Shown here: positions 49,886 through 60,610 of the stretch, piece after piece
Position numbering within the stretch: the first letter of the stretch is position 1
Layout of the letters: each line of letters begins with the position of its first letter
Assembly (NCBI RefSeq): GCF_026262505.1
Contig: NC_067204.1
Location: 3,815,797-3,879,796, forward strand
Direction: 5' to 3'
DNA length: 64,000 nt
Source: Trichomonas vaginalis G3
Taxonomy: Eukaryota > Parabasalia > Trichomonadida > Trichomonadidae
Translations under genes and position numbers: made by a program
The notes under the pieces: model-generated
Databases searched by the model: none
Told to the model about the DNA's origin: nothing
Seen by the model: only the letters and a program-made list of their open reading frames with translations

Positions 49886-49973
49886 TTACATAAAAATAAA
49901 ATAAAAAATAAACTTAAAAATTAATGATATCACCACCCTCACACGTATGAAAACATAGCACAAAAATAAATTT

Positions 49974-50010
49974 AGGTGAAGTGGTGAGATCTCACCTGTT
50001 TTTTCACCCT
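49974..50010. repeat. GATC-centred hairpin cassette, class A, leftmost
   Basis: GGTGAGATCTCACC (49,983-49,996) with a preceding AGGTGAAGT and a following TTTTTTCACCC. It has the same layout as the internal cassettes but only one downstream repeat. Confidence 0.75.
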
Positions 50011-50025
50011 GTTGAATTCATTGCT

Positions 50026-50262
50026 TTATAACTCTCTTCCTTTATCCAACTCTTCTAACTTCTTCCTAAGTTCAGCAATGTTGTCCTCATGAAGTTTAAT
50101 CTTCCTTAATATACCTTCTCTATCTAATGGTTGCTTTATCTTTCTAAACTGAACTCTACCATCCTTCATAGTATGAATGTAAAAACCTTCTGGAATAGTT
50201 CCTGATTTAATGTATTCTACCAAAAACTTTTGTTTCATTGCTTCAGTGACTTTATTTGTCAT
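50026..50262 (-). CDS. small helical protein of the element, 78 aa
   Basis: Starts at an ATG: MTNKVTEAMKQKFLVEYIKS, then GTIPEGFYIHTMKDGRVQFR, then a C-terminal coiled coil (HEDNIAELRKKLEELDKGRE). The GxIPxGFxIHTxKDGRxQFRKI pattern has the look of a small DNA-binding or replication accessory protein, but I cannot name a family. Its upstream region holds CCCTAG-type repeats. Confidence 0.5.
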   Translation of the reverse strand: MTNKVTEAMKQKFLVEYIKSGTIPEGFYIHTMKDGRVQFRKIKQPLDREGILRKIKLHEDNIAELRKKLEELDKGREL

Positions 50263-50907
50263 TTTACTCTAAGGTGAAGCTAGCACAGCGATAATGGATT
50301 TCATGACTTTTTAGTATTTCATGCAATCTTAACAGATAGCCTTACAAGTACTTCCAGTGTCCCTAGCTGTCCCTCCTTTTTATATAACTCCATGACATTT
50401 ATAATCTCGCGAAACTTAACAGGTAGCATAACAGATTAAAATCAGATGAGGTTTTGAACCAAAATTTCTAAGCAACGTTGTCAAGGATTTTGAGGAACTA
50501 GGGACAGAGTGTGGCAAAGTCCAAGATTTAATTTATCTTCATCTGTTTCATCAGCTATCTCATCTAATATGCCAATATTTTATTCATAACTCGTGGCAAA
50601 CTCATTAACTTTCATTATGTTCATCTGCATGCTTCATCTGATAGAAAGTATGACTTTCATTAACTCTGTGAGATAATGAAAACTACTAGGGACAGAGACC
50701 ATGGCAAAGTTTATGACTTTCATTATTTCCAGAACTTAATGAAAACTACTAGGGACAGAGACCATGGCAAAGTTCATGACTTTCATTATTTCCAGAACTT
50801 AATGAAAAACTACTAGGGACAGAGACCATGGCAAAGTTCATGATTTAATTTATTCTCTCACTAACAACAAACACAAACTCCAACACTAACGACAAAAATA
50901 AATGTCC
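50263..50907. other. repeat-bearing gap, 645 bp
   Basis: It contains three copies of a 63-64 bp unit carrying CTAGGGACAGAGACCATGGC (at about 50,685, 50,748 and 50,812), and two looser relatives upstream near 50,360 and 50,500. No gene is seen. Confidence 0.7.
50677..50850. repeat. 63-64 bp tandem repeat
   Basis: Unit: CTAGGGACAGAGACCATGGC followed by AAAGTT-ATGACTTTCATT and TTTCCAGAACTTAATGAAAA. Nearly identical copies, with one 63-base and one 64-base period. Confidence 0.85.
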
Positions 50908-53757
50908 TCACTTCTTAACAAAGTAATATGTGCTTCTTACACCACCATAGCTCAAACGTTTCTTTTCAAACATCGATTGAAACTTATTTTGAGCCATTGG
51001 CTTTAGTCTCTTTTTCTTCAAATACGCCAAGAAATCTTCTTCACATCTTTTCACTTCATAGCCTTCTTTAAACTCCTCCTTGTTAAGTTCTATGAAATCC
51101 TTTATCTCATTCTTTGTTGCAATGGCTTCTTCACGAACGACATCGTGAACTATTTCATCATTGCATTCATGTATGACCTCCTCACTGTTCTCATGAACTA
51201 TTTCAACACTGTTCTCATGAACGACCTCCTTACTGTCTTTCATAAGCGTTTCAACACTGTTCTCATGTATGACCTCCTTACTGTTCTCATGAACTATTTC
51301 ATCATTGCATTCATGTATGACCTCCTCACTGTTCTCATGTATGACCTCCTCACTGTTCTCATGTATGACCTCCTCACTGTTCTCATGTATGACCTCCTCA
51401 CTGTTCTCATGAACTATTTCATCACTGTTCTCATGTATGACCTCCTTACTGTTCTCATGAACTATTTCATCATTGCATTCATGTATGACCTCCTCACTGT
51501 TCTCATGAACTATTTCAACACTGTTCTCATGAACGACCTCCTTACTGTCTTTCATAAGCGTTTCAAAGTCTCCTTTACTCATTACTTCAATCTCATGCTG
51601 TTCACAGTAGTACTTAAACTCACTGTATATGTCTTTGTTGTATGTTATATTGCTTCCCATGTACTCCATGAATTTTTCATGCACTTCCTCATAATTCACT
51701 GTTTCTTTCTTTCCACGACCTTCTAAGATCATACTTGCTTCGTAAATATAACTTCTTGCAGAACCGTCTCGCTTTCTACTTCTCTTCACAAATTCTCTCA
51801 TCTTGCCACCAAATACATTTGAACTACATGCAAAGAATTCATTCTCCTTCGCAAATTCTTTATATCTTCTGTAGCACTCTGTACAATTCCATCCGGATAC
51901 AAACTTTTCATAGAACTCCTCGTAAAACATTTGGTAAGGTGTTTTGTTCATTTCGATGAGTTCTTGTTTAGCCCTGGTGAATGGTATCTTCCTTACATCA
52001 AATTCACTTAAATCTTTCTTCATGAAGTACGTCAGTAAGTTTGAATAAAACTCTTCATTAAAGCTTTCAATGAGATTTGAGAAATATTCGTAATTTCCTT
52101 TGTATCTGCTGCTTACGTCAATGACAACAAATCTTCTGTCGTCTTTGTCAATCTTTACTGAGTTGAAGTTGTTAGATATCATGATGATATTACAAACATT
52201 CTCTATCTTTCTTACTGGCTGACACTTCTGATTTAAGTCCAACTGAGTCTCTGTTACTATTGACTTTAGTGCGTCGTGGTTCATGACCTTAGACGTATCG
52301 CATGAGCTTAGTTCATTGCATACGATGAGCTTCATGTTCTCAATAGCAGCATTGAATCTACCAACCACATTCTCTATTGCCGTTATATTATTGTTGGCGT
52401 ACTTGCTAATGAGCTCGCATAGAACATTACTAAGTACATTCTTACCAGTTCCTTGCTTTCCTATTAACAAAAGTACTGTTCCAGTCTTTCCACAAGGATT
52501 TTGAACGATGTAGGCGAACCAGTTCAAAAACATACTCATAAAGCTCTTCATCCTCATTACATATGACATCGTGAACATGTTTCAAATATCCTTCAATAAC
52601 GCTTTCATCTACTTCATTCAGTACCTCATACTCATATCCTCTGAAATAGCTGTAATGTCATCTCTTTCGTCAAAGAATCTCATGCCTGACTTCATAAGAT
52701 AGTTCTTGTTCTGACCCGCTTCATAAATCATCAGTGCGTTCACATCCTTCTCCTCAATACGTCCTACATAAATACTCTTCATGAGCTTATTGAATTCCTT
52801 GCTATCTACTGACACAAGTGTTGTTGTGTCTCGTATTCCATCATAATCTTTCACTAGATATGTCATACGTGCTCCGTCAATAACAACAACACATCTTCTT
52901 AAGTCATTTATAACACTAGCTATGTCAATACCGTCCTCACTCATGTACTTATTTCTCCTCAAGTCCTTTAGTGTGAAAGTGTCTCTAAGTTCTATTTCAA
53001 GCAATTCATTTACACATCCTTTGCAATACTTCTCTATAAAATATTTCTGTCGTTCTTTACTAAGTTTCTTAACAGCTCTGAAGAACCATGTGTTTTGACT
53101 CAAACATCCTTCACAACTTCTCTCATTCATTCCTAGTTCTTTCATGTCATTATCTTCAACCTCTATGGTCTCATTGACTAAGGTCAAAGGGTTCTTAGTC
53201 ATTGCTGGTCTTATCTGAAACAATGTTTGTGCAACAGGTTTAACTAGTTCAGCAACGTCCTTCCTTAATATGAATAGGCTGTTTCCACTCATCTTTGCTA
53301 ACAGTTCTTCATAACCACTGACAGTAATGATTTCATTTGCTGACCTTAGACACTTATGTTCTATCATTTGTATTGCTTTGTGTAAGGCTTTCGTGAGCAT
53401 AGGTTGTATATGTCATTCCTGCAATGTTCATTCATGCCAATAGTACTAAATCCTTTCTTTGCTGTTGAGTGCATAATATCCATTAGTTCCTGTGTTCGTA
53501 TTGCTGTCTCATAAAATACAACAAGACCTTTGTCATCTATGACGTACTTACCGAAAACATTGCTTATATTCTTTAACCATGAAATAATCCTCATTCATGC
53601 TGTCAAACATGAAGTAAGGTCTTACATACTCTTCACTTATAAGATACTCCACAAAGTACTTGTTAAGCTCTATGTCCTCGTGAGCGATTTCATTAGGTTT
53701 GATATTAGTTCCTTTTGTCATTGCTGTCATGTACTTCACTCTCATAGTTCCTTTCAA
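50908..53757 (-). pseudogene. SF3/D5-type helicase, left-arm copy (broken)
   Basis: It mirrors the helicase of the right arm, with the same GKQGTGKN Walker A motif and the same octapeptide repeats based on EVIHENSE. This copy also shows a C-terminal region not reached in the right arm, VVREEAIATKNEIKDFIELN to RLSYGGVRSTYYFVKK, which has a winged-helix look. The gene is broken (about three breaks). Nearly every residue matches the right arm, so it is a young fossil or one kept similar by gene conversion. Confidence 0.8.
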
Positions 53758-53843
53758 TAGCGTAAAAGTACTTCATTGTTTCATAACTGCTCTAAATTCT
53801 GTTCAAAATTCGTACAACATAACTTTTAACATTAGTGAAAGAA

Positions 53844-54550
53844 CATGAGCGAAACAACAACATCTAACATTACAGAAGAAGTCAATGACAATGCCGATGA
53901 AAACATTACAGAAGGAGCTAGTAGAAAATATTGACGAGTTCAGTGAGGAAGAAGATATTGAGGACGTCAATGAGAACGTTAGTGGGGAACAAACTCAATG
54001 GGAAACATTGAGAAATCATGAAGATTATGAGATTTGTACGACATATCCTTTTACTATTCGTCGAAAGAAAAACAAACATATTAAGAGTGAATGCTTAAAT
54101 AATCATGGTTATATTGAGCTTAGTTTAAACAACAAAACACATTTAAAGCATAGAATTATTGCAGAACAGTGGATTGAAAATCCAAACAATTTGAAAGAAA
54201 TAGACCATATAAATCATGATTAGAACGGACAACAGAATCTCAAACCTTCGTTGGTGTTCTAAATCTGAAAACAATAGAAATAAAAGCAAGTATGGCGATA
54301 TAGTTTATGAGTTCGTTGATGAAATATCTGACGAAGCTGTTGAAATAACAGATTATGGTAAGCATTCGTTGAGTTCTACTACTATGTTGAGAATGAGGAC
54401 GCATTCTATTATTATTATACAGGTCTTAACTATCGAAAACTTCATATAAACTTTACAAAAAACAGGTGCTGCTTATGTTTGTATGATAGATACAGAAAAC
54501 AAGAGAGTAATCTTATGCATAAACAAATTCGCTTGTACGGCTTCATGTAG
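53844..54550 (+). pseudogene. NUMOD4-HNH endonuclease, left-arm copy (broken)
   Basis: It mirrors the HNH gene at 60,611-61,315, with the same EQTQWETLRNHEDYEI and the same HNH region. The gene is broken (about three breaks). It is read divergently from the left-arm helicase, with the starts about 90 bases apart. Confidence 0.8.
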
Positions 54551-54559
54551 GACAAACAT

Positions 54560-55140
54560 TATTTTTCAACACTAACGCCAACACGTAGGACAAACATTCA
54601 TGACTAACATTACTGTATAACATAAATGATTTGTCATGATTTAATCGTAATGTTTTGTCATGATTTCATCGTAATGAGCGTAAATGATCCAAAAATATAT
54701 TTTAGGTGAAGAGGTGAGATCTCACCTCTTTTCTCACCTCTTTTCTCACCTCATGAATTTTCATGACTTCTTCATCGTACATGTTTTGTCATGATTCATC
54801 GTCATGAGCGTAAATGTTTTGTCAAGACTTCTTCATCGTATATGTTTTGTCAAGACTTCTTCGTATATGTTTTGTCATGATTTAATCGTATATGTTTTTG
54901 TCAAGACTTCTTCATCGTAATGAGCGTATATGTTTTGTCAAGACTTCTTCGTATATGTTTTGTCATGATTTAATCGTATATGTTTTGTCAAGACTTCTTC
55001 ATCGTAATGAGCGTATATGTTTTGTCAAGACTTCTTCGTATATGTTTTGTCAAGACTTCTTCGTATATGTTTTGTCATGATTTAATCGTACATGTTTTGT
55101 CAAGACTTCTTCATCGTAATGAGCGTAAATGTTTTGTGAA
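54560..55140. repeat. TTTTGTCATGA repeat array, left arm, outer
   Basis: A degenerate direct repeat with core ATGTTTTGTCATGA, usually followed by TTTCTTCATCGTAATGAGCG, in units of about 20-40 bases. It also contains a class A hairpin cassette (54,704-54,752). Unit length varies by omission of the TTCATCG and AATGAGCG parts. Confidence 0.85.
54704..54752. repeat. GATC-centred hairpin cassette, class A
   Basis: GAGGTGAGATCTCACCTC preceded by AGGTGAA and followed by two copies of TTTTCTCACCTC. Confidence 0.85.
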
Positions 55141-55184
55141 GAATATAACAACCGCCTGAATTCAGACGGTTGCTTTTTATACAA

Positions 55185-55560
55185 AATTCACACAGGAAAA
55201 TTCTTGAGTTTTGGTTGAAAGAATACGGTCAAGCCAAAAGTGGCTCGACCTCAAAACAAACATTTTTATGAGCTTACTAAGGCATTTATGAATGAATTCA
55301 AAGGTATTTGCATACATCCTGACCTCGTTCATTTTGTTGCTGAATGGTGCTCTGTAAAGTATGCATTTTATGTCAAGATATTATGGACTCCATAGATAAG
55401 AAAGTTCATGAGAAGTTAGATGAAGAAGAACTCGAAGATACAGTAGAGAATGCAAAAACAAGCATTTTATGAGCTTACTAAGGCATTTATGAATGAATTC
55501 AAAGGTATTTGCATACATCCTGACCTCGTTCATTTTGTTGTTGAATTCAGCAAAAATAAT
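55185..55560 (+). pseudogene. short ORF of the element, left-arm copy (broken)
   Basis: Counterpart of the ORF at 59,688-59,990 in the right arm. It is broken, and part of it is duplicated. Flanked by a satellite-type unit (55,590-55,680). Confidence 0.5.
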
Positions 55561-55674
55561 GTTTAGGGTAGATGGTTTTTAGGTGTCACTACGTCACCAT
55601 GTCACCAGGTTAATTAACTTCTCTTAAAATTACTGACAACATGACATTTAGAACAACAGTCCAGGAAATATATT

Positions 55675-56180
55675 TTATCGTATATGTTTTGTCATGATTT
55701 TATCGTTTATGTTTTGTCATGACTTCATCGTAATGAACGTAAATGTTTTGTCATGATTTCATCGTATATGTTTTGTCAAGTTTCATCGTATATGTTTTTG
55801 TCAAACATGAACGTAAATGTTTTGTCAAACATGAACGTAAATGTTTTGTCATGATTTAATCGTAATGAGTGTAAATGATTTTCATATAATTGCTTACCTC
55901 GGAAAACCGAGAGAAGAGATTCCATATGAAAATCGCAAGAATTTGGCTCCTGTTTGAAATATTATTATGTTCATAGACTTCATCGTATATGTTTTGTCAA
56001 ACATGAGCGTATATGTTTTGTCATGATTTCATCGTACATGTTTTGTCATGATTTCATCGTATATGCTTTGTCATGATGATTTTATCGAAACTAAACGTAT
56101 ATGTTTTGTCATGATTTCTTCGTATATGTTTGTCATGACTTCTTCATCGTAATGAGTGTAAATGATCCAAAAATAATGTT
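55675..56180. repeat. TTTTGTCATGA repeat array, left arm, middle
   Basis: Same repeat family as at 54,560, interrupted by a unique stretch with GGAAAACCGAGAGAAGAGAT near 55,900. It ends in the junction GATCCAAAAATAATGTTTA at about 56,167. Confidence 0.8.
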
Positions 56181-56189
56181 TACGTTCAT

Positions 56190-56575
56190 GTTTGACAACA
56201 CAGCAGGGGAAGGCAGTTATGAATTATTTTTGAAGAACTGAAGGTGTCACTACGTCACCATGTGTCACCAGGTAATTTAACTTCTCTGAAAAAATGAGAC
56301 AACATGACATTTTGACAACACAGCAGGGGAAGGCAGTTATGAATTATTTTTGAAGAACTGAAGGTGTCACTACGTCACCATGTGTCACCAGGTAATTTAA
56401 CTTCTCTGAAAAAATGAGACAACATGACATTTAGACAACAACACAGGAGGAAGGCAGTTATGAATTATTTTTGAAGAACTGAAGGTGTCACTACGTCACC
56501 ATGTGTCACTCGGTTAATGAACTTCTCTGAAAAAGTGTGACAACATGACATTTTGACAACAACACAGGAAATAAA
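56190..56575. repeat. satellite units, left arm (three copies)
   Basis: Three units of about 121 bp in reverse orientation to the array at 440-3175. They share AAGGCAGTTATGAATTATTT and TTGAAGAACTGAAGGTG, but have GTGTCAC-type heptamers where the big satellite has GGTAGC-type ones. Confidence 0.85.
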
Positions 56576-56693
56576 TGTTTACGTATATGTTTTGTCAAGA
56601 CCTCATCGTATATGTTTTGTCATGATTTCTTCGTATATGTTTTGTCATGACTTCTTCATCGTAATGAGTGTAAATGATCCAAAAATAATGTTT

Positions 56694-56742
56694 AGGTGAA
56701 GAGGTGAGATCTCACCTCTTTTCTCACCTCTTTTCTCACCTC
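56694..56742. repeat. GATC-centred hairpin cassette, class A
   Basis: Same sequence as 54,704-54,752, preceded by GATCCAAAAATAATGTTT. Confidence 0.85.
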
Positions 56743-57155
56743 ATTGAATTTTCATGATTTCTTCATCGTAAATGATTTGTCAAACATGAGCGTAAATGTT
56801 TTGTCATGATTTCATCGTACATGTTTTGTCAAAACTTCATCGTATATGTTTTGTCATGACTTCATCGTATATGTTTTGTCGAAACTTCATCGTATATGTT
56901 TTGTCAAACATGAACGTACATGCTTTGTCATGATTTCTTCATCGTAATGAGCGTATATGTTTTGTCATGATTTCTTCATCGTAATGAGCGTATATGTTTT
57001 GTCATGATTTCTTCATCGTAAATGTTTTGTCATGATTTCTTCATCGTATATGTTTTGTCATGACTTCTTCATCGTAATGAGTGTAAATGTTTTGTCAAAC
57101 ATGAGCGTAAATGTTTTGTCAAACATGAGCGTAAATGATCCAAAAATAATGTTTA

Positions 57156-57203
57156 GGGTAGATGGTTAGATCTAACCTCATTTCTACCCTCATTTCTACC
57201 CTC
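57156..57203. repeat. GATC-centred hairpin cassette, class B
   Basis: GGGTAGATGGTTAGATCTAA then CC, followed by two copies of TCATTTCTACCC. Arms GGTTA/TAACC around GATC and outer GGGTAG/CTACCC. Confidence 0.85.
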
Positions 57204-57351
57204 ATGAATTTTCATACGGAATCTCTTCGTAAATGTTTTGTCGAAACTTCTTCATCGTAATGAGCGTAAATGTTTTGTCAAACATGAGCGTAAATGTTTT
57301 GTCATGATTTCTTCATCGTAATGAGCGTAAATGACCCAAAAATAATGTTTA

Positions 57352-57412
57352 TGTTAGAATGTTAGATCTAACACCTTTTCTAACATGTTTTCTAACATGT
57401 TTTCTAACATGG
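57352..57412. repeat. GATC-centred hairpin cassette, class C
   Basis: TGTTAGAATGTTAGATCTAA then CA, followed by three copies of TTTTCTAACA/ATG. Arms TGTTA/TAACA around GATC and outer TGTTAGAA/TTCTAACA. Confidence 0.85.
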
Positions 57413-57443
57413 AGGATTTCATTAGATATAAATATTATTTGGT

Positions 57444-57663
57444 GAAAGTATCCTAAAAATATTTGATGGACTTTAACTAAAATAATGTTTAGGGAAGAAT
57501 GTTTATATCAGATGAAACAGTAAAGTATCCTAAAAATATTTGATGGACTTTAACTAAAATAATGTTTAGGGAAGAATGTTTATATCAGATGAAACAGTAA
57601 AGTATTATATCTATTAAATCGTCTATGATGTAAATTGTGTATAGAATGAAATGAAGGAAGAAT
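57444..57663. other. central spacer of the palindrome
   Basis: A 220-bp non-mirrored centre. It holds a 77-bp direct duplication (about 57,447-57,523 and 57,524-57,600) starting AGTATCCTAAAAATATTTGA, plus about 60 unique bases. The mirrored sequence resumes at AATATTTATATCTAATGAAA. Confidence 0.75.
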
Positions 57664-57685
57664 ATTTATATCTAATGAAATCCTC

Positions 57686-57734
57686 CATGTTAGAAAACAT
57701 GTTAGAAAAGGTGTTAGATCTAACATTCTAACAT
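57686..57734. repeat. GATC-centred hairpin cassette, class C, right arm
   Basis: Mirror of 57,352-57,412 with one repeat fewer. Confidence 0.85.
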
Positions 57735-58580
57735 AAACATTATTTTTGGGTCATTTACGCTCATTACGATGAAGAAATCATGACAAAACATTTACGCTCA
57801 TGTTTGACAAAACATTTACGCTCATTACGATGAAGAAGTTTCGACAAAACATTTACGCTCATTACGATGAAGAAGTTTCGACAAAACATTTACGAAGAGA
57901 TTCCGTATGAAAATTCATGAGGGTAGAAATGAGGTTAGATCTAACCATCTACCCTAAACATTATTTTTGGATCATTTACGCTCATGTTTGACAAAACATT
58001 TACGCTCATTACGATGAAGAAGTTTCGACAAAACATTTACGAAGAAATCATGACAAAACATATACGATGAAGTTTCGACAAAACATTTACGAAGAAATCA
58101 TGACAAAACATATACGCTCATTACGATGAAGAAATCATGACAAAACATATACGCTCATTACGATGAAGAAATCATGACAAAACATATACGATGAAGTTTC
58201 GACAAAACATATACGATTAAATCATGACAAAACATATACGATGAAGTTTTGACAAAACATGTACGATGAAATCATGACAAAACATTTACGCTCATTACGA
58301 TGAAGAAATCATGAAAATTCAATGAGGTGAGAAAAGAGGTGAGAAAAGAGGTGAGATCTCACCTCTTCACCTAAACATTATTTTTGGATCATTTACACTC
58401 ATTACGATGAAGAAATCATGAAAATTCAATGAGGTGAGAAAAGAGGTGAGATCTCACCTCTTCACCTAAACATTATTTTTGGATCATTTACACTCATTAC
58501 GATGAAGAAGTCATGACAAAACATATACGAAGAAATCATGACAAAACATATACGATGAGGTCTTGACAAAACATATACGT
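57735..58580. repeat. TTTTGTCATGA repeat array, right arm, inner, with hairpin cassettes
   Basis: Mirror of the left inner array with cassettes of class B (57,920-57,955) and class A (58,324-58,372 and 58,431-58,468). It has one more class A cassette than the left arm, so the number of cassettes changes between arms. Confidence 0.85.
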
Positions 58581-58584
58581 AAAC

Positions 58585-58975
58585 ATTTATTTCCTGTGTT
58601 GTTGTCAAAATGTCATGTTGTCACACTTTTTCAGAGAAGTTCATTAACCGAGTGACACATGGTGACGTAGTGACACCTTCAGTTCTTCAAAAATAATTCA
58701 TAACTGCCTTCCTCCTGTGTTGTTGTCTAAATGTCATGTTGTCTCATTTTTTCAGAGAAGTTAAATTACCTGGTGACACATGGTGACGTAGTGACACCTT
58801 CAGTTCTTCAAAAATAATTCATAACTGCCTTCCCCTGCTGTGTTGTCAAAATGTCATGTTGTCTCATTTTTTCAGAGAAGTTAAATTACCTGGTGACACA
58901 TGGTGACGTAGTGACACCTTCAGTTCTTCAAAAATAATTCATAACTGCCTTCCCCTGCTGTGTTGTCAAACATGA
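58585..58975. repeat. satellite units, right arm (three copies)
   Basis: Mirror of 56,190-56,575, same orientation as the array at 440-3175, entered by CGTAAACATTTATTTCCTGT. Confidence 0.85.
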
Positions 58976-59490
58976 ACGTAAACATTATTTTTGGATCATT
59001 TACACTCATTACGATGAAGAAGTCATGACAAAACATATACGAAGAAATCATGACAAAACATATACGTTTAGTTTCGATAAAATCATCATGACAAAGCATA
59101 TACGATGAAATCATGACAAAACATGTACGATGAAATCATGACAAAACATATACGCTCATGTTTGACAAAACATATACGATGAAGTCTATGAACATAATAA
59201 TATTTCAAACCAGGAGCCAAATTCTTGCGATTTTCATATGGAATCTCTTCTCTCGGTTTTCCGAGGTAAGCAATTATATGAAATCATTTACACTCATTAC
59301 GATTAAATCATGACAAAACATTTACGTTCATGTTTGACAAAACATTTACGTTCATGTTTGACAAAACATATACGATGAAACTTGACAAAACATATACGAT
59401 GAAATCATGACAAAACATTTACGTTCATTACGATGAAGTCATGACAAAACATAAACGATAAAATCATGACAAAACATATACGATAAAATA
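58976..59490. repeat. TTTTGTCATGA repeat array, right arm, middle
   Basis: Mirror of 55,675-56,180, with the same unique stretch near 59,220-59,280. Confidence 0.8.
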
Positions 59491-59687
59491 TATTTCCTGG
59501 ACTGTTGTCTAAATGTCATGTTGTCAGTAATTTTAAGAGAAGTTAATTAACCTGGTGACATGGTGACGTAGTGACACCTAAAAACCATCTACCCTAAACA
59601 TTATTTTTGCTGAATTCAACAACAAAATGAACGAGGTCAGGATGTATGCAAATACCTTTGAATTCATTCATAAATGCCTTAGTAAGC

Positions 59688-59990
59688 TCATAAAATGCTT
59701 GTTTTTGCATTCTCTACTGTATCTTCGAGTTCTTCTTCATCTAACTTCTCATGAACTTTCTTATCTATGGAGTCCATAATATCTTTGACATAAAATGCAT
59801 ACTTTACAGAGCACCATTCAGCAACAAAATGAACGAGGTCAGGATGTATGCAAATACCTTTGAATTCATTCATAAATGCCTTAGTAAGCTCATAAAATGT
59901 TTGTTTTGAGGTCGAGCCACTTTTGGCTTGACCGTATTCTTTCAACCAAAACTCAAGAATTTTCCTGTGTGAATTTTGTATAAAAAGCAA
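59688..59990 (-). CDS. short ORF of the element, about 100 codons
   Basis: An open frame without an ATG at its start: HRKILEFWLKEYGQAKSGST, LTKAFMNEFKGICIHPDLVH, then a charged C-terminus (DSIDKKVHEKLDEEELEDTV). It reads as a helical protein fragment. A partial duplicate lies just downstream (about 59,600-59,680). No family is recognised; it may be part of an older gene of the element. Confidence 0.4.
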   Translation of the reverse strand: MLFIQNSHRKILEFWLKEYGQAKSGSTSKQTFYELTKAFMNEFKGICIHPDLVHFVAEWCSVKYAFYVKDIMDSIDKKVHEKLDEEELEDTVENAKTSIL

Positions 59991-60019
59991 CCGTCTGAAT
60001 TCAGGCGGTTGTTATATTC

Positions 60020-60560
60020 TTCACAAAACATTTACGCTCATTACGATGAAGAAGTCTTGACAAAACATGTACGATTAAATCATGACAAAACATATACGAA
60101 GAAGTCTTGACAAAACATATACGAAGAAGTCTTGACAAAACATATACGCTCATTACGATGAAGAAGTCTTGACAAAACATATACGATTAAATCATGACAA
60201 AACATATACGAAGAAGTCTTGACAAAACATATACGCTCATTACGATGAAGAAGTCTTGACAAAACATATACGATTAAATCATGACAAAACATATACGAAG
60301 AAGTCTTGACAAAACATATACGATGAAGAAGTCTTGACAAAACATTTACGCTCATGACGATGAAATCATGACAAAACATGTACGATGAAGAAGTCATGAA
60401 AATTCATGAGGTGAGAAAAGAGGTGAGAAAAGAGGTGAGATCTCACCTCTTCACCTAAAATATATTTTTGGATCATTTACGCTCATTACGATGAAATCAT
60501 GACAAAACATTTACGATTAAATCATGACAAATCATTTATGTTATACAGTAATGTTAGTCA
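60020..60560. repeat. TTTTGTCATGA repeat array, right arm, outer
   Basis: Mirror of 54,560-55,140. Includes the class A hairpin cassette at 60,408-60,457. Confidence 0.85.
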
Positions 60561-60610
60561 TGAATGTTTGTCCTACGTGTTGGCGTTAGTGTTGAAAAAT
60601 AATGTTTGTC

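Larger units (their letters stand above)
56575..57343. repeat. TTTTGTCATGA repeat array, left arm, inner, with hairpin cassettes
   Basis: The densest array, with cassettes of class A at 56,694-56,742 and class B at 57,156-57,203. The class C cassette lies just past it at 57,352-57,412. Confidence 0.85.

Noticed and set aside
51145-51726. Plus-strand MYDLLTVLMNYF-type repeat protein
   Set aside because: It is the antisense of the helicase octapeptide repeats.
54560-60560. CRISPR-like arrays of short repeats
   Set aside because: Unit lengths vary, parts are omitted, there are no unique spacers of constant size, no cas genes, and the context is eukaryotic.
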